A stretch of 64,000 nucleotides of DNA from Tersicoccus phoenicis (GCF_001968835.1 NZ_MRDE01000078.1:1-64000); one strand, 5' to 3'. Counted from the stretch's first letter, positions 1-9,759 are shown. The notes: generated by a model not told the origin, from the letters alone. Numbers and translations: made by a program.

Positions 1-225
1 CAGCAGCAGCCGTGACTCGTCGCTGTAACCCTTCGGCCGCAGCCGGCGCTTGTCGACCTGCTCGGCCGGGGCCGGCAAGCGCGGACCGGTCAGCATCCGC
101 CGTGCCGTCGACCGGCCCATCCCCGTGGTCGCCATCACCTCATCGAGGATCTTCGCCTTATCAGGCCTTGACGCTCTCGCGTACGCGGCCCGGAGCTTGT
201 TGGTGACGTGTCGCCTCGCGGCCAT
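1..225 (-). CDS. Integrase-type transposase, N-terminal part (runs off the left edge)
   Basis: Read on the minus strand from an ATG at 225-223, this gives 75 codons without a stop before the window ends. The protein begins MAARRHVTNKLRAAYARA, has a helix-turn-helix-like stretch at residues 33-45 (TTGMGRSTARRML), and continues into a basic QVDKRRLRPKGYSDE segment. I recognise this as the N-terminus of a family of actinobacterial transposases with an integrase (DDE) catalytic domain; that domain would lie outside the window, so the assignment rests on the N-terminus. A GGAAGG element about 10 bases before the ATG supports the start. An in-frame GTG at 243-241 is a possible alternative. The gene points away from the S10 operon, where tuf is often found, so a mobile element has probably inserted here. 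Whether it is intact cannot be judged. Confidence 0.65.
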   Translation of the reverse strand, partial: MAARRHVTNKLRAAYARASRPDKAKILDEVMATTGMGRSTARRMLTGPRLPAPAEQVDKRRLRPKGYSDESRLLL

Positions 226-275
226 CGGAATCTTGCCTTCCACATCGGCAAGCCTGCCCCGCCCACCGGGGACTA

Positions 276-333
276 CGCGCTCAAAGAAGCTGAGGCACCG
301 GCCCGACCCCCGCGCTCAAAGAAGCTGAGGCAC
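276..333. repeat. Two 23-bp direct repeats, probable end of the insertion sequence
   Basis: The same 23 bases occur at 276-298 and 311-333 (core CTCAAAGAAGCTGAGGCAC), 35 bp from start to start. They lie just upstream of the transposase start, where an element end is expected. Paired short repeats inside an IS terminus are typical of transposase-binding sites, as in IS21-type ends. The outer copy probably marks the end of the element near 333; no target-site duplication can be tested because the other end is outside the window. Confidence 0.55.
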
Positions 334-342
334 GTCGGCGAT

Positions 343-372
343 TTGCGGGATGAACGGTGCGTCTGGCAGACT
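343..372 (+). promoter_or_regulatory. Candidate S10 operon promoter
   Basis: TTGCGG at 343-348 and CAGACT at 367-372 (within TGGCAGACT) are separated by 18 bases, giving a plausible vegetative promoter with a TG just before the -10. It would give a leader of about 330 bases for rpsJ and lies only 10 bases beyond the outer IS repeat, so the insertion may have changed its upstream context. Confidence 0.4.
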
Positions 373-581
373 GGACAAGTTGTTTGCGCGCCCTGCCACG
401 TCCATCACGGGCGGCATCGCTCGAACGATGCCCCGCCGGAGCGTCCACGACGCCGGACGGCGGGGGGACCGCCCGGCGGGCAGGTCCGTGACAGGGCCAG
501 AACATGACACCCCACAACCGAAATCGGGAGCGGGTCGAGCCAGACTGGCGACACGCCCGAGTGCGGGGGTCGGAGCCGCGG

Positions 582-618
582 TGGGTTGAGGAACCCGGAA
601 TCGTCCGGATTCAACCCA
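582..618 (+). promoter_or_regulatory. Leader stem-loop upstream of rpsJ
   Basis: TGGGTTGA (582-589) pairs with TCAACCCA (611-618), and inside it CCGGA (595-599) pairs with TCCGG (604-608) around the loop ATCG. The unpaired 590-594 and 609-610 make an asymmetric internal loop. A structured leader before rpsJ would suit autogenous control of the operon, which is known for S10 operons elsewhere through L4; the link here is inference. Confidence 0.45.
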
Positions 619-708
619 GGTGACGGCGGTGCGCAGGCGAGGGCCGGCGCACCTGACAAGGGATTGACTTCCACAAGAGAGCACGTGCAGAAAGAGAGTG
701 GCGACGCC

Positions 709-1017
709 ATGGCGGGACAGAAGATCCGCATTCGGCTGAAGTCCTATGACCACGAGGTCATTGACGTCTCAGCCCGGAAGATCGTGGAGACGGTGACGCG
801 CGCCGGTGCGACGGTGGTGGGCCCGGTTCCGCTGCCCACCGAGAAGAACGTGTACTGCGTGATCCGTTCGCCGCACAAGTACAAGGACAGCCGCGAGCAC
901 TTCGAGATGCGCACCCACAAGCGTCTGATCGACATCATCGACCCCACGCCGAAGGCCGTCGACTCGCTGATGCGGCTCGACCTGCCGGCCGACGTGAACA
1001 TCGAAATCAAACTCTGA
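709..1017 (+). CDS. rpsJ: 30S ribosomal protein S10 (uS10)
   Basis: This 102-residue protein has the exact family length and begins [21 protein letters not shown]10 sits in the head of the 30S subunit and, with NusB, also forms part of the transcription antitermination complex. The loop region [21 protein letters not shown] (around residues 46-66) is the conserved extended hairpin that reaches into the head. The ATG at 709 follows a purine-rich AAAGAGAG, whereas a longer reading frame upstream would add residues unknown in the family. It is the first gene of the S10 operon, 13 bases before rplC. Confidence 0.98.
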
Positions 1018-1030
1018 GGATCGCATCGAC

Positions 1031-1702
1031 ATGACACACCATCTCACCCGCCAGGTGAAGGGGCTGCTGGGCGTCAAGCTGGGCATGACCCAGGTCTGGG
1101 ACGAGAACAACCGTCTCGTGCCGGTGACCGTCGTCAAGGCCGACTCGAACGTCATCACGGCGCTGCGCGACGCGCAGACCGACGGTTACAGCGCCGTCCA
1201 GATCGGCTTCGGCGCCATCGACCCGCGCAAGGTGACCCAGCCGCTGGCCGGTCACTTCGCGAAGGCCGGTGTCACCCCCCGCCGGCACGTCGTGGAACTG
1301 CGTACCGCGGACGCCGCCGACTACCGGCTCGGCCAGGAACTCACCGTCGAGACGTTCGGCGCCGGCCAGCGCGTCGACGTGATCGGCACCACCAAGGGCA
1401 AGGGCTTCGCCGGCGTGATGAAGCGGCACGGCTTCTCCGGCGTGGGCGCCTCGCACGGTGCGCACAAGAACCACCGCAAGCCGGGTTCGATCGGCGGGGC
1501 GTCGACCCCCGGTCGCGTGTTCAAGGGGCTGCGGATGGCCGGCCGGATGGGCGCGGTCCGACAGACCACCCTGAACCTGCTCGTGCACGGCGTCGACGCC
1601 GGGAACTCGCTGCTGCTGCTCAAGGGCGCCGTCCCTGGCCCGCGCGGCTCGGTCGTCCTGGTCCGTTCCGCCGTCAAGGCCAACGAAACTCAGGGAGCGT
1701 AA
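1031..1702 (+). CDS. rplC: 50S ribosomal protein L3 (uL3)
   Basis: This 223-residue L3 opens with [20 protein letters not shown], the usual actinobacterial start. L3 is an assembly-initiating protein whose long central extension reaches toward the peptidyl-transferase centre. The conserved tip [17 protein letters not shown] is present at about residues 140-156. GAGGA overlapping the end of rpsJ serves as the ribosome-binding site. It is followed six bases later by rplD, so the two are probably translated together. Confidence 0.98.
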   Translation: MTHHLTRQVKGLLGVKLGMTQVWDENNRLVPVTVVKADSNVITALRDAQTDGYSAVQIGFGAIDPRKVTQPLAGHFAKAGVTPRRHVVELRTADAADYRLGQELTVETFGAGQRVDVIGTTKGKGFAGVMKRHGFSGVGASHGAHKNHRKPGSIGGASTPGRVFKGLRMAGRMGAVRQTTLNLLVHGVDAGNSLLLLKGAVPGPRGSVVLVRSAVKANETQGA

Positions 1703-1708
1703 CAACTC

Positions 1709-2362
1709 ATGGCTACTACACAGAGTGAGAAGACCGTCGCGGTCGACCTGCCGGCGGAGATCTTCGACGTCCAGACCAACGTGCCGCTGCTGCACCAGGT
1801 CGTCGTGGCCCAGCTGGCCGCCGCCCGCCAGGGCACGCACAGCACGAAGACCCGCGGCGAGGTGGCCGGCGCCGGCCGCAAGCCCTTCAAGCAGAAGGGC
1901 ACCGGGCGTGCCCGGCAGGGCTCGGTCCGCGCCCCGCACATGACCGGCGGCGGCGTCGTGCACGGCCCGACTCCGCGGGACTACTCCCAGCGCACCCCCA
2001 AGAAGATGAAGGCCGCCGCGCTGCGCGGTGCGCTGTCCGACCGCGCCCGGTACGGCCGGGTGCACGTGGTCAGCAGCCTCGTCGACGGGACCACCGCGTC
2101 CACCAAGGCTGCGCTCGCGGTGCTCGGAGGACTCACCGAGCGCAGGTCCGTGCTCGTCGTCCTGGAGCGCGGCAACGACGTGACGGCCCTGTCCGTGCGG
2201 AACCTGCCGGACGTGCACGCGCTGTACGCCGACCAGCTGAACACCTACGACGTGCTGATCGCCGACGACGTCGTCTTCACCCAGGCCGCGTACGAGGCGT
2301 TCGTGGCCGCGGCCGCGGGCAGGTCGGCGATCGCGGGCACGCCGGAGGAGGAAGCCAAGTGA
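1709..2362 (+). CDS. rplD: 50S ribosomal protein L4 (uL4)
   Basis: The 217-residue product has the L4 hallmark loop [20 protein letters not shown] at about residues 48-67, which lines the constriction of the peptide exit tunnel. In enteric bacteria L4 also represses its own operon; whether that holds here is not visible. GGGAG about 11 bases before the ATG is the ribosome-binding site. The end overlaps the start of rplW by four bases (GTGA), which points to translational coupling. Confidence 0.98.
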   Translation: MATTQSEKTVAVDLPAEIFDVQTNVPLLHQVVVAQLAAARQGTHSTKTRGEVAGAGRKPFKQKGTGRARQGSVRAPHMTGGGVVHGPTPRDYSQRTPKKMKAAALRGALSDRARYGRVHVVSSLVDGTTASTKAALAVLGGLTERRSVLVVLERGNDVTALSVRNLPDVHALYADQLNTYDVLIADDVVFTQAAYEAFVAAAAGRSAIAGTPEEEAK

Positions 2363-2679
2363 GCACCCAGACCACCAGCGCCATCCACGAGAAGAACCCG
2401 CGGGACATCATCCTCGCGCCGGTCGTCTCGGAGAAGAGCTACGGCCTGATCGACGAGGGCAAGTACACCTTCCTGGTGGACCCCCGGTCGAACAAGACCG
2501 AGATCAAGCACGCGATCGAGAAGATCTTCTCCGTCTCGGTCGAGTCCGTGAACACCCTGAACCGGCCCGGTAAGCGCAAGCGCACCCGGTTCGGCTGGGG
2601 CCAGCGCAAGGGCACCAAGCGCGCCATCATCACCCTGAAGCAGGGCACGATCGACATCTTCGGCGGTCCGCTCGGCTGA
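2359..2679 (+). CDS. rplW: 50S ribosomal protein L23 (uL23)
   Basis: This 106-residue protein carries the L23 core [11 protein letters not shown] (residues 18-28) and the [20 protein letters not shown] extension. L23 lies at the tunnel exit and is the docking site for trigger factor and the signal recognition particle. Translation starts at a GTG inside the rplD stop (GTGA overlap). Residues 1-15 ([15 protein letters not shown]) are a short polar extension ahead of the family core, common in actinobacteria. Confidence 0.97.
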   Translation: MSTQTTSAIHEKNPRDIILAPVVSEKSYGLIDEGKYTFLVDPRSNKTEIKHAIEKIFSVSVESVNTLNRPGKRKRTRFGWGQRKGTKRAIITLKQGTIDIFGGPLG

Positions 2680-2713
2680 GCGGAGACCACTTCAGCGAGG
2701 AACAAGAGAACCC

Positions 2714-3553
<840 letters not shown>

Positions 3554-3565
3554 GAGCGGCGGACA

Positions 3566-3847
3566 ATGCCTCGCAGCCTGAAGAAGGGCCCCTTCGTCGA
3601 CCAGCACCTCTTCGTGAAGGTCGCCAACGAGAACGACAAGGGCACCAAGAACGTCATCAAGACCTGGTCCCGCCGGTCGATGATCATCCCCGACATGCTC
3701 GGTCACACGATCGCCGTGCACGACGGGCGCAAGCACGTGCCGGTGTTCGTCACCGAGTCCATGGTCGGTCACAAGCTCGGTGAGTTCGCTCCGACCCGGA
3801 CGTTCCGCGGCCACGTGAAGGACGACCGGAAGGGCAAGCGCCGCTAG
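3566..3847 (+). CDS. rpsS: 30S ribosomal protein S19 (uS19)
   Basis: This 93-residue protein is S19, recognised by [15 protein letters not shown] and the [19 protein letters not shown] core. S19 pairs with S13 in the 30S head close to the A-site tRNA and contributes to bridge B1a. AGGAG lies 10 bases before the ATG. The C-terminal [21 protein letters not shown] is fully conserved. It is 12 bases after rplB, in the canonical S10 operon position. Confidence 0.98.
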   Translation: MPRSLKKGPFVDQHLFVKVANENDKGTKNVIKTWSRRSMIIPDMLGHTIAVHDGRKHVPVFVTESMVGHKLGEFAPTRTFRGHVKDDRKGKRR

Positions 3848-3882
3848 GCGCCGCCCTTCGTCAAGACGAGAGAAGGAAAGCA

Positions 3883-4248
3883 ATGGAAGCCAAGGCAGTC
3901 GCGCGGCACATCCGCGTCACGCCGATGAAGGCCCGGCGCGTCGTCAACCTGATTCGTGGCAAGCAGGCGAACGAGGCGCTGGCGATCCTGAAGTTCGCCC
4001 CGCAGAGCGCCTCCGAGCCGGTCTACAAGGTGGTGGCGTCCGCACTGGCCAACGCCCGCGTGCAGGCCGACCGGCACAGTGTCGCTTTCAACGAGGACGA
4101 CGTGGTGGTCTCCGAGGCGTTCGTCGACGAGGGCCCGACCATGAAGCGGTTCCAGCCGCGCGCCCAGGGCCGCGCCTACCGCATCAACAAGCGCACGAGC
4201 CACATCACCGTCGTCGTCGCCACGCCCCAGAACGAGGAGGTCCGCTAA
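3883..4248 (+). CDS. rplV: 50S ribosomal protein L22 (uL22)
   Basis: This 121-residue L22 shows the conserved N-terminal block [18 protein letters not shown] (residues 11-28) and the hairpin [17 protein letters not shown] (about 86-102), which reaches into the exit tunnel and is where macrolide-resistance changes arise in other species. GAAGGAAAG precedes the ATG. Its TAA touches the GTG of rpsC with no gap, so rpsC is probably translated by the same ribosomes. Confidence 0.98.
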   Translation: MEAKAVARHIRVTPMKARRVVNLIRGKQANEALAILKFAPQSASEPVYKVVASALANARVQADRHSVAFNEDDVVVSEAFVDEGPTMKRFQPRAQGRAYRINKRTSHITVVVATPQNEEVR

Positions 4249-5085
4249 GTGGGACAGAAAGTCAACCCGCACGGCTTCCGCCTCGGGATCACCACCGACC
4301 ATGTGTCGCACTGGTACGCCGACAGCACCAAGGCCGGCCAGCGGTACAAGGACTTCGTCCGTGAGGACGTGAAGATCCGGGCGCTGATGTCCAAGGGCAT
4401 GGACCGGGCCGGTATCGCCAAGGTCGAGATCGAGCGCACCCGCGACCGGGTCCGCGTCGACATCCACACCGCCCGTCCGGGCATCGTCATCGGCCGCCGC
4501 GGCGCCGAGGCGGACCGGATCCGTGGCGAACTGGAGAAGCTCACCGGCAAGCAGGTCCAGCTGAACATCCTCGAGGTGAAGAACCCCGAGATCGAGGCTC
4601 AGCTGGTCGCGCAGGGCGTCGCCGAGCAGCTCGCGTCCCGCGTGGCGTTCCGGCGCGCGATGAAGAAGGCCATGCAGTCCGCGCAGCGGGCCGGTGCCAA
4701 GGGCATCCGCATCCAGTGCTCCGGTCGCCTCGGCGGTGCCGAGATGAGCCGGTCGGAGTTCTACCGTGAGGGCCGGGTGCCGCTGCACACGCTGCGCGCG
4801 AACATCGACTACGGCTTCTTCGAGGCGAAGACCACCTTCGGCCGCATCGGTGTGAAGGTCTGGATCTACAAGGGCGACGTGACCGCCAAGGAGCTCGCGG
4901 CGCAGGCCGCTGCGGCGCCGTCCCGTGGCCGTGGTGAGCGGGGAGACCGCGGCGACCGTGGTGGCCGCGCCGGTGGCGGCGACCGTCGTCGTCGTGGCGA
5001 CCGTCCCGAGGGCCAGGCCCCCGCGGCAACCGAGAACGCCCCGGCCGGTGCCGCTGCACCCGCCGCTGAAGGAGGAGAGCAGTAA
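4249..5085 (+). CDS. rpsC: 30S ribosomal protein S3 (uS3) with Arg/Gly-rich C-terminal tail
   Basis: The product has 278 residues. Residues 1-215 are ordinary S3: [14 protein letters not shown], the KH-domain loop GIVIGRRG (78-85), and the C-terminal domain ending [10 protein letters not shown]3 lines the mRNA entry channel with S4 and S5 and takes part in unwinding mRNA. Residues 225-252 form a low-complexity [15 protein letters not shown]-type stretch, followed by an Ala/Pro/Glu-rich end. C-terminal tails on S3 are common in actinobacteria; the repetitive RG content matches the N-terminal tail of S5 in this window. The GTG start directly follows the rplV stop. Confidence 0.97.
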   Translation: MGQKVNPHGFRLGITTDHVSHWYADSTKAGQRYKDFVREDVKIRALMSKGMDRAGIAKVEIERTRDRVRVDIHTARPGIVIGRRGAEADRIRGELEKLTGKQVQLNILEVKNPEIEAQLVAQGVAEQLASRVAFRRAMKKAMQSAQRAGAKGIRIQCSGRLGGAEMSRSEFYREGRVPLHTLRANIDYGFFEAKTTFGRIGVKVWIYKGDVTAKELAAQAAAAPSRGRGERGDRGDRGGRAGGGDRRRRGDRPEGQAPAATENAPAGAAAPAAEGGEQ

Positions 5086-5502
5086 ATGCTGATCCCACGC
5101 CGAGTGAAGTACCGCAAGCAGCACCACCCGGGTCGCTCCGGGCAGGCCACGGGCGGTACCGAGGTGACGTTCGGTGACTACGGCATCCAGGCGCTCAGCC
5201 CTGCCTACATCACCAACCGGCAGATCGAGGCCGCTCGTATTGCCATGACCCGTCACATCAAGCGTGGCGGGAAGGTCTGGATCAACATCTACCCGGACCG
5301 CCCGCTGACCAAGAAGCCCGCCGAGACCCGCATGGGATCCGGTAAGGGCTCGCCCGAATGGTGGGTCGCCAACGTCAAGCCCGGACGCGTGCTCTTCGAG
5401 CTCTCCGGTGTCACCGACGAGGTGGCGCGCGAGGCCCTGCGCCTGGCCATCCACAAGCTCCCGTGCAAGGCGCGCATCGTGCGCCGCGAAGGTGGTGAAT
5501 AG
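5086..5502 (+). CDS. rplP: 50S ribosomal protein L16 (uL16)
   Basis: This 138-residue L16 begins [19 protein letters not shown] and contains the signature [19 protein letters not shown] (about residues 68-86). L16 contacts the A-site tRNA elbow and is a late assembly protein of the 50S subunit. Its ATG abuts the rpsC TAA, and GAAGGAGGAG inside the rpsC end serves as ribosome-binding site. Length and sequence are normal. Confidence 0.98.
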   Translation: MLIPRRVKYRKQHHPGRSGQATGGTEVTFGDYGIQALSPAYITNRQIEAARIAMTRHIKRGGKVWINIYPDRPLTKKPAETRMGSGKGSPEWWVANVKPGRVLFELSGVTDEVAREALRLAIHKLPCKARIVRREGGE

Positions 5503-5504
5503 AC

Positions 5505-5843
5505 ATGGCAGTGGGAACCAAGGACCTGGCCATCGAACAGCTCGCCGAGTTGGACAACGATCGGCTGACCGAGGAGCTGCGCAAGTCGAAGGAAGAGCTG
5601 TTCAACCTGCGCTTCCAGTCCGCGACCGGGCAGCTGGAGAACCACGGCCGGCTCAAGGCGGTCAAGCGGGACATCGCCCGCATCTACACGCTGCTGCGCG
5701 AGCGGGAGCTGGGCATCCGGCCGAGCGTGGCGAAGGCCGTCGAGCCGGCGCAGCCCGAGAAGAAGGCCACCCGGCGGTCGAAGAAGGCCGACGAGACTCC
5801 GGCGGACGAGCCCGCCGCAGCGAGCGAGGATGAGACCAAGTGA
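5505..5843 (+). CDS. rpmC: 50S ribosomal protein L29 (uL29) with C-terminal extension
   Basis: The product has 112 residues, against about 65-80 for most L29 proteins. Residues 1-70 are the typical two-helix protein, with [20 protein letters not shown] and [20 protein letters not shown]; it binds near the tunnel exit beside L23. Residues 75-112 are an Ala/Glu/Lys-rich tail ([20 protein letters not shown]) without a recognisable domain. Such tails are variable among actinobacteria. The stop overlaps the rpsQ GTG by four bases. Confidence 0.96.
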   Translation: MAVGTKDLAIEQLAELDNDRLTEELRKSKEELFNLRFQSATGQLENHGRLKAVKRDIARIYTLLRERELGIRPSVAKAVEPAQPEKKATRRSKKADETPADEPAAASEDETK

Positions 5844-6139
5844 GTGAGAACGTGACCGAGAACGCGGCGGCTCCGGCCGCCGGCAAGTCCCGCGGCTACC
5901 GGAAGACCCGGCGCGGCTACGTCGTGTCCGACAAGATGGACAAGACCGTCGTCGTCGAGGTGGAGGACCGCGTCAAGCACGCCCTGTACGGGAAGGTGTT
6001 GCGCCGGACCTCCAAGGTCAAGGCGCACGACGAGCAGAACACCGCCGGCATCGGCGACCTGGTGTTGATCAGCGAGACGCGGCCGTTGTCCGCCACCAAG
6101 CGGTGGCGGCTGGTCGAGGTCGTCGAGAAGGCCAAGTAA
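5840..6139 (+). CDS. rpsQ: 30S ribosomal protein S17 (uS17)
   Basis: This 99-residue S17 has an OB-fold core recognised by [27 protein letters not shown] (about residues 28-54) and ends [15 protein letters not shown]17 is a primary binder of 16S rRNA in the 30S body. The first 20 residues ([20 protein letters not shown]) extend beyond the core. The GTG start overlaps the rpmC stop (GTGA). A 125-base gap follows before rplN, where the spc operon begins. Confidence 0.97.
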   Translation: MSENVTENAAAPAAGKSRGYRKTRRGYVVSDKMDKTVVVEVEDRVKHALYGKVLRRTSKVKAHDEQNTAGIGDLVLISETRPLSATKRWRLVEVVEKAK

Positions 6140-6264
6140 CCCAGGGGCAGGCGGGTCCGGACGGCCCGCGCAGACCATATCCGTTCGGCCAGGCTTCCCC
6201 TCCCTTCCGGCAACGGGTCCGTTCCGGCGGACGGGAAGAACCGGCACGACGACAGGAGTACACA

Positions 6265-6633
6265 GTGATTCAGCAGGAGTCGCGACTGAAGGTCGCCGAC
6301 AACACGGGGGCGAAGGAAATTCTCACCATCCGTGTTCTCGGTGGTTCCGGACGTCGCTACGCGGGCATCGGTGACGTGATCGTCGCCACCGTCAAGGACG
6401 CGATCCCCGGTGGCAACGTGAAGAAGGGTGACGTCGTCAAGGCCGTCATCGTCCGCACCAAGAAGGAGCGCCGTCGTCCCGACGGGTCCTACATCAAGTT
6501 CGACGAGAACGCCGCAGTGATCCTGAGGAACGACGGCGACCCCCGCGGCACCCGCATCTTCGGGCCCGTCGGGCGGGAGCTGCGCGACAAGCGGTTCATG
6601 AAGATCATCTCGCTGGCGCCGGAGGTGCTCTGA
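6265..6633 (+). CDS. rplN: 50S ribosomal protein L14 (uL14)
   Basis: The 122-residue L14 starts at GTG 6265 ([19 protein letters not shown]), with AGGAG at 6254-6258 seven bases earlier. A longer open frame starts upstream but would add residues not seen in this extremely length-conserved family. L14 forms intersubunit bridges with the 30S and is the target of the silencing factor Rsf[24 protein letters not shown] closes the protein as expected. It is the first gene of the spc part of the cluster. Confidence 0.98.
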   Translation: MIQQESRLKVADNTGAKEILTIRVLGGSGRRYAGIGDVIVATVKDAIPGGNVKKGDVVKAVIVRTKKERRRPDGSYIKFDENAAVILRNDGDPRGTRIFGPVGRELRDKRFMKIISLAPEVL

Positions 6634-6635
6634 CC

Positions 6636-7004
6636 ATGGCTCAGAAGTTCAAGATCAAGAAGGGCGACCTGGTCCAGGTGATCAGTGGAGCCAACGCCGA
6701 GCGCGGCGGTGACCGGGGCAAGCAGGGCAAGGTCCTGCGGGTGTTCCCCGAGACCAACCGGGTCCTCGTCGAGGGCATCAACCGGGTCACCAAGCACACG
6801 AAGGCCGGGCAGAGCGACCGCGGCACCCGCACCGGCGGCATCGAGCACGTCGAGGCGCCGATCCACATCTCGAACGTGGCGGTCGTCGACCCCGAGACCA
6901 AGAAGCCGACCCGGGTGGGCTACCGCATCGAGACCGTCGAGCGTGACGGCCGGCAGCGCACCGTGCGTATCCGCGTGGCCAAGGCCTCCGGTAAGGACCT
7001 GTGA
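6636..7004 (+). CDS. rplX: 50S ribosomal protein L24 (uL24)
   Basis: This 122-residue L24 contains the KOW motif near its N-terminus ([20 protein letters not shown], residues 5-24) and continues [21 protein letters not shown]24 is one of the two proteins that start 50S assembly, binding 23S domain I near the tunnel exit. It is slightly longer than the ~105-residue norm because of the C-terminal [20 protein letters not shown] segment, which is usual in actinobacteria. It begins two bases after the rplN stop and its own stop overlaps the rplE start. Confidence 0.97.
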   Translation: MAQKFKIKKGDLVQVISGANAERGGDRGKQGKVLRVFPETNRVLVEGINRVTKHTKAGQSDRGTRTGGIEHVEAPIHISNVAVVDPETKKPTRVGYRIETVERDGRQRTVRIRVAKASGKDL

Positions 7005-7600
7005 TGAGCGAGACGACTGAGATGAACAGCACCGCTGGTGCCGCCGCGGAGAAGATCGCTCCGCGGCTGAAGACGAAGTACCGCGAGGAGATCATCGCGA
7101 AGTTGCGCGAGGAGTTCTCCTACACGAACCCGATGCAGGTTCCCGGCCTGGTCAAGGTCGTGGTGAACATGGGTGTCGGTGACGCGGCGAAGGACTCGAA
7201 GCTGATCGAGGGCGCCGTGCGCGACCTGACCGCGATCACCGGCCAGAAGCCGATGGTCACGATGGCCCGCAAGTCGATCGCGCAGTTCAAGCTGCGCGAG
7301 GGGATGCCGATCGGCACCCACGCCACTCTGCGCGGTGACCGCATGTGGGAGTTCGTGGACCGCCTGGTCAGCCTGGCGCTTCCCCGCATCCGGGACTTCC
7401 GCGGGCTGAGCCCGAAGCAGTTCGACGGGCACGGCAACTACACTTTCGGCCTGACCGAGCAGGTCATGTTCCACGAGATCGACCAGGACCGGATCGATCG
7501 GACGCGGGGCATGGACATCACCGTGGTGACCACGGCCACCACCGACGACGAGGGACGCTCGCTGCTGCGCGCACTGGGCTTCCCCTTCACCACCGACTGA
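7004..7600 (+). CDS. rplE: 50S ribosomal protein L5 (uL5)
   Basis: The 198-residue L5 binds 5S rRNA and touches the P-site tRNA. Conserved blocks are [19 protein letters not shown] (about residues 45-63), [21 protein letters not shown] and the C-terminal [15 protein letters not shown]. The start is taken as the ATG at 7004 (TGATG, one-base overlap with rplX); an in-frame GTG at 7001 is equally possible. The first 20 residues are a polar extension. The next gene is rpsH, not the S14 gene that usually follows L5. Confidence 0.97.
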   Translation: MSETTEMNSTAGAAAEKIAPRLKTKYREEIIAKLREEFSYTNPMQVPGLVKVVVNMGVGDAAKDSKLIEGAVRDLTAITGQKPMVTMARKSIAQFKLREGMPIGTHATLRGDRMWEFVDRLVSLALPRIRDFRGLSPKQFDGHGNYTFGLTEQVMFHEIDQDRIDRTRGMDITVVTTATTDDEGRSLLRALGFPFTTD

Positions 7601-7682
7601 CACCACTACGTCGCAGGTCCGCACGAAGGCCCCGTCAGGAGCCCGAGTACGGAAACCACGTCGAGGAAGGGCAACCAGCCCC

Positions 7683-8081
7683 ATGACCATGACAGATCCC
7701 GTCGCAGACATGCTCACGCGCCTGCGCAACGCCAACTCCGCTCACCACGACACGGTGACCATGCCCTACAGCAAACTGAAGGGCCGCGTCGCCGACATCC
7801 TCAAGACCGAGGGCTACATCGCCGAATGGTCCGAGGAGGACGCCCGGGTGGGGAAGAACCTCACCATCGCGCTGAAGTTCGGCCCGAACCGTGAGCGTGC
7901 CATCGCGGGGGTGCGCCGCATCTCCAAGCCCGGTCTCCGGGTGTACGCGAAGTCCACGAACCTGCCGCACGTGCTCGGCGGTCTGGGCATCGCGATCCTG
8001 TCCACCTCCTCCGGTCTGCTGACCGACAAGCAGGCTGCCAAGAAGGGCGTCGGCGGGGAAGTCCTCGCCTACGTCTGGTAG
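7683..8081 (+). CDS. rpsH: 30S ribosomal protein S8 (uS8)
   Basis: This 132-residue S8 starts [20 protein letters not shown] and ends with the invariant [13 protein letters not shown]8 organises the central domain of 16S rRNA and in E. coli represses the spc operon. GAGGAAGG lies about 11 bases before the ATG. The 82 bases between rplE and rpsH are too short for an S14 gene and contain none in any frame. Confidence 0.98.
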   Translation: MTMTDPVADMLTRLRNANSAHHDTVTMPYSKLKGRVADILKTEGYIAEWSEEDARVGKNLTIALKFGPNRERAIAGVRRISKPGLRVYAKSTNLPHVLGGLGIAILSTSSGLLTDKQAAKKGVGGEVLAYVW

Positions 8082-8111
8082 TCGCGGGCACACGAAAGGA
8101 AGCGAAGCACC

Positions 8112-8648
8112 ATGTCACGAATCGGACGTCTCCCGATCGCCGTGCCCGCCGGTGTCGATGTCACCATCGACGGCAACCACGTCAGCGTCAAGGGCCCCAA
8201 GGGCGAACTGAGCCACACCGTGGCCAGCCCCATCGAGGTCGCGCTGGACGAGGGCACGCTGAGCGTCACCCGACCCGACGACGAGCGGGAGTCCCGCTCG
8301 CTGCACGGCCTGACCCGGTCCCTGCTGAACAACCTCGTCGTCGGCGTCACCGCCGGCTACGAGAAGAAGCTGGAGATCGTCGGCACCGGTTACCGCGTCC
8401 AGGCGCGGGGCGCGGACCTCGAGTTCGCGCTCGGGTACTCCCACCCGGTCCCGGTCAAGGCGCCGGACGGCATCACCTTCACGGTGGAGGGGCCGAACCG
8501 GCTCACCGTCGCCGGCATCGACAAGCAGCGCGTCGGCGAGGTCGCCGCGAACATCCGCAAACTGCGCCGTCCCGACCCCTACAAGGGCAAGGGCATCCGG
8601 TACGCAGGCGAGCAGATCCGCCGCAAGGTCGGAAAGGCTGGTAAGTAA
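8112..8648 (+). CDS. rplF: 50S ribosomal protein L6 (uL6)
   Basis: The 178-residue L6 begins [19 protein letters not shown] and shows the double-domain layout, with the signature [19 protein letters not shown] (about residues 155-173) at the end. L6 lies by the sarcin-ricin loop and the factor-binding site. GAAAGGAAG precedes the ATG. Its TAA is followed two bases later by rplR. Confidence 0.98.
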   Translation: MSRIGRLPIAVPAGVDVTIDGNHVSVKGPKGELSHTVASPIEVALDEGTLSVTRPDDERESRSLHGLTRSLLNNLVVGVTAGYEKKLEIVGTGYRVQARGADLEFALGYSHPVPVKAPDGITFTVEGPNRLTVAGIDKQRVGEVAANIRKLRRPDPYKGKGIRYAGEQIRRKVGKAGK

Positions 8649-8650
8649 CC

Positions 8651-9034
8651 ATGACTCCCATCGGGATCTCCGTCATCAAGGGCAGGAGCAAGGCCGCTGC
8701 CCGTGCCCGCCGTCAGGTCCGCGGCCGGAAGCACATCAAGGGCACGACCGTCCGGCCGCGGCTGGTGGTCACCCGCTCGAGCCGGCACGTGTTCGTCCAG
8801 GTCGTCGACGACACCCGGGGGCTCACCCTCGCGTCGGCGTCGACCCTGGAAGCCGACCTGCGGTCCCTCGAGGCCGACAAGACCGCCAAGGCCCGCCGGG
8901 TCGGCGAACTGGTCGCGGAACGCGCCCAGGCCGCCGGTGTGGCGAGCGTCGTGTTCGATCGCGCGGGCAACAAGTACCACGGCCGAGTGGCCGCGGTAGC
9001 TGAGGGCGCCCGCGAGAAGGGGCTGGCACTGTGA
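8651..9034 (+). CDS. rplR: 50S ribosomal protein L18 (uL18)
   Basis: This 127-residue protein binds 5S rRNA together with L5. It has the basic N-terminal arm ([19 protein letters not shown], about residues 15-33), the core [21 protein letters not shown], and the conserved end [20 protein letters not shown]. Its stop overlaps the rpsE GTG by four bases, so rpsE is translationally coupled to it. Confidence 0.97.
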   Translation: MTPIGISVIKGRSKAAARARRQVRGRKHIKGTTVRPRLVVTRSSRHVFVQVVDDTRGLTLASASTLEADLRSLEADKTAKARRVGELVAERAQAAGVASVVFDRAGNKYHGRVAAVAEGAREKGLAL

Positions 9035-9759
9035 GCGAGCAGAACAACGAGAAGGACACTGTGGTGAACAACGCAGAGGTGGCCACGGCGGGTACCGCCG
9101 GCGCCGCCCAGGACAGCACCCGCACCGACGGTGACCGCGGCGGCCGCGGCGGCGACCGTGGTGGTCGTGGTGATCGCGGCGGCCGTGGCCGGGACAGCGG
9201 TCGCGGTGGCCGCGGTGGCCGTGGTGGCCGGGACGACGATCGGGACAAGTTCCTCGAGCGCGTCGTGAACATCAACCGCGTGGCCAAGGTCGTCAAGGGC
9301 GGCCGCCGGTTCTCCTTCACCGCGCTGGTCGTCGTCGGCGACGGCAACGGGCTCGTCGGTGTCGGCTACGGCAAGGCCAAGGAGGTGCCGGCCGCGATCG
9401 CCAAGGGCGTCGAGGAGGCGAAGAAGTCGTTCTTCCGCGTCCCCCGCATCGAGGACCGCACCATCCCGCACCGGGTGCAGGGCGAGGCGGCCGCGGGTGT
9501 CGTCATGCTGCGTCCGGCCACCCCGGGTACCGGTGTGATCGCCGGCGGCCCGGTCCGTGCCGTGCTCGAGTGCGCCGGCATCCACGACGTGCTCTCCAAG
9601 TCGTTGGGTTCCTCCAACGCCATCAACATCGTGCACGCGACGGTGGCCGCCCTCAAGGGCCTCGAGGAGCCGCGCGCGGTGGCGAGCCGTCGAGGCCTGC
9701 CCATGGACGAGGTCGTCCCCGCGCCGCTGCTGCGGTCGATCCAGAAGGCAGGTGCGTGA
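9031..9759 (+). CDS. rpsE: 30S ribosomal protein S5 (uS5) with RG-rich N-terminal tail
   Basis: The product has 242 residues, against about 167 in E. coli. Residues 76-242 are normal S5 ([20 protein letters not shown], later [18 protein letters not shown] and the [12 protein letters not shown] region). S5 lines the mRNA entry channel and affects decoding accuracy. Residues 34-72 are almost pure Gly/Arg/Asp in repeats such as GDRGGRG. A tail of this kind exists in other actinobacterial S5 proteins, but the length and purity here are striking. The GTG start overlaps the rplR stop (GTGA); a later in-frame GTG at 9061 would still keep the tail. Confidence 0.96.
   Translation: MSEQNNEKDTVVNNAEVATAGTAGAAQDSTRTDGDRGGRGGDRGGRGDRGGRGRDSGRGGRGGRGGRDDDRDKFLERVVNINRVAKVVKGGRRFSFTALVVVGDGNGLVGVGYGKAKEVPAAIAKGVEEAKKSFFRVPRIEDRTIPHRVQGEAAAGVVMLRPATPGTGVIAGGPVRAVLECAGIHDVLSKSLGSSNAINIVHATVAALKGLEEPRAVASRRGLPMDEVVPAPLLRSIQKAGA

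Larger units (their letters stand above)
334..708 (+). other. Leader and promoter region of the S10 operon (no gene)
   Basis: These 375 bases between the repeats and rpsJ hold no convincing gene; open frames here lack a start with a ribosome-binding site and resemble no family I know. They contain the candidate promoter at 343-372 and the hairpin at 582-618. A TTGACT at 664-669 has no matching -10 box and probably belongs to the leader. AAAGAGAG at 691-698 is the rpsJ ribosome-binding region. Confidence 0.6.

Noticed and set aside
664-692. TTGACT as the rpsJ promoter
   Set aside because: The region 16-18 bases downstream (GCAGAA) is a poor -10 box, and the start would fall too close to the ribosome-binding site.
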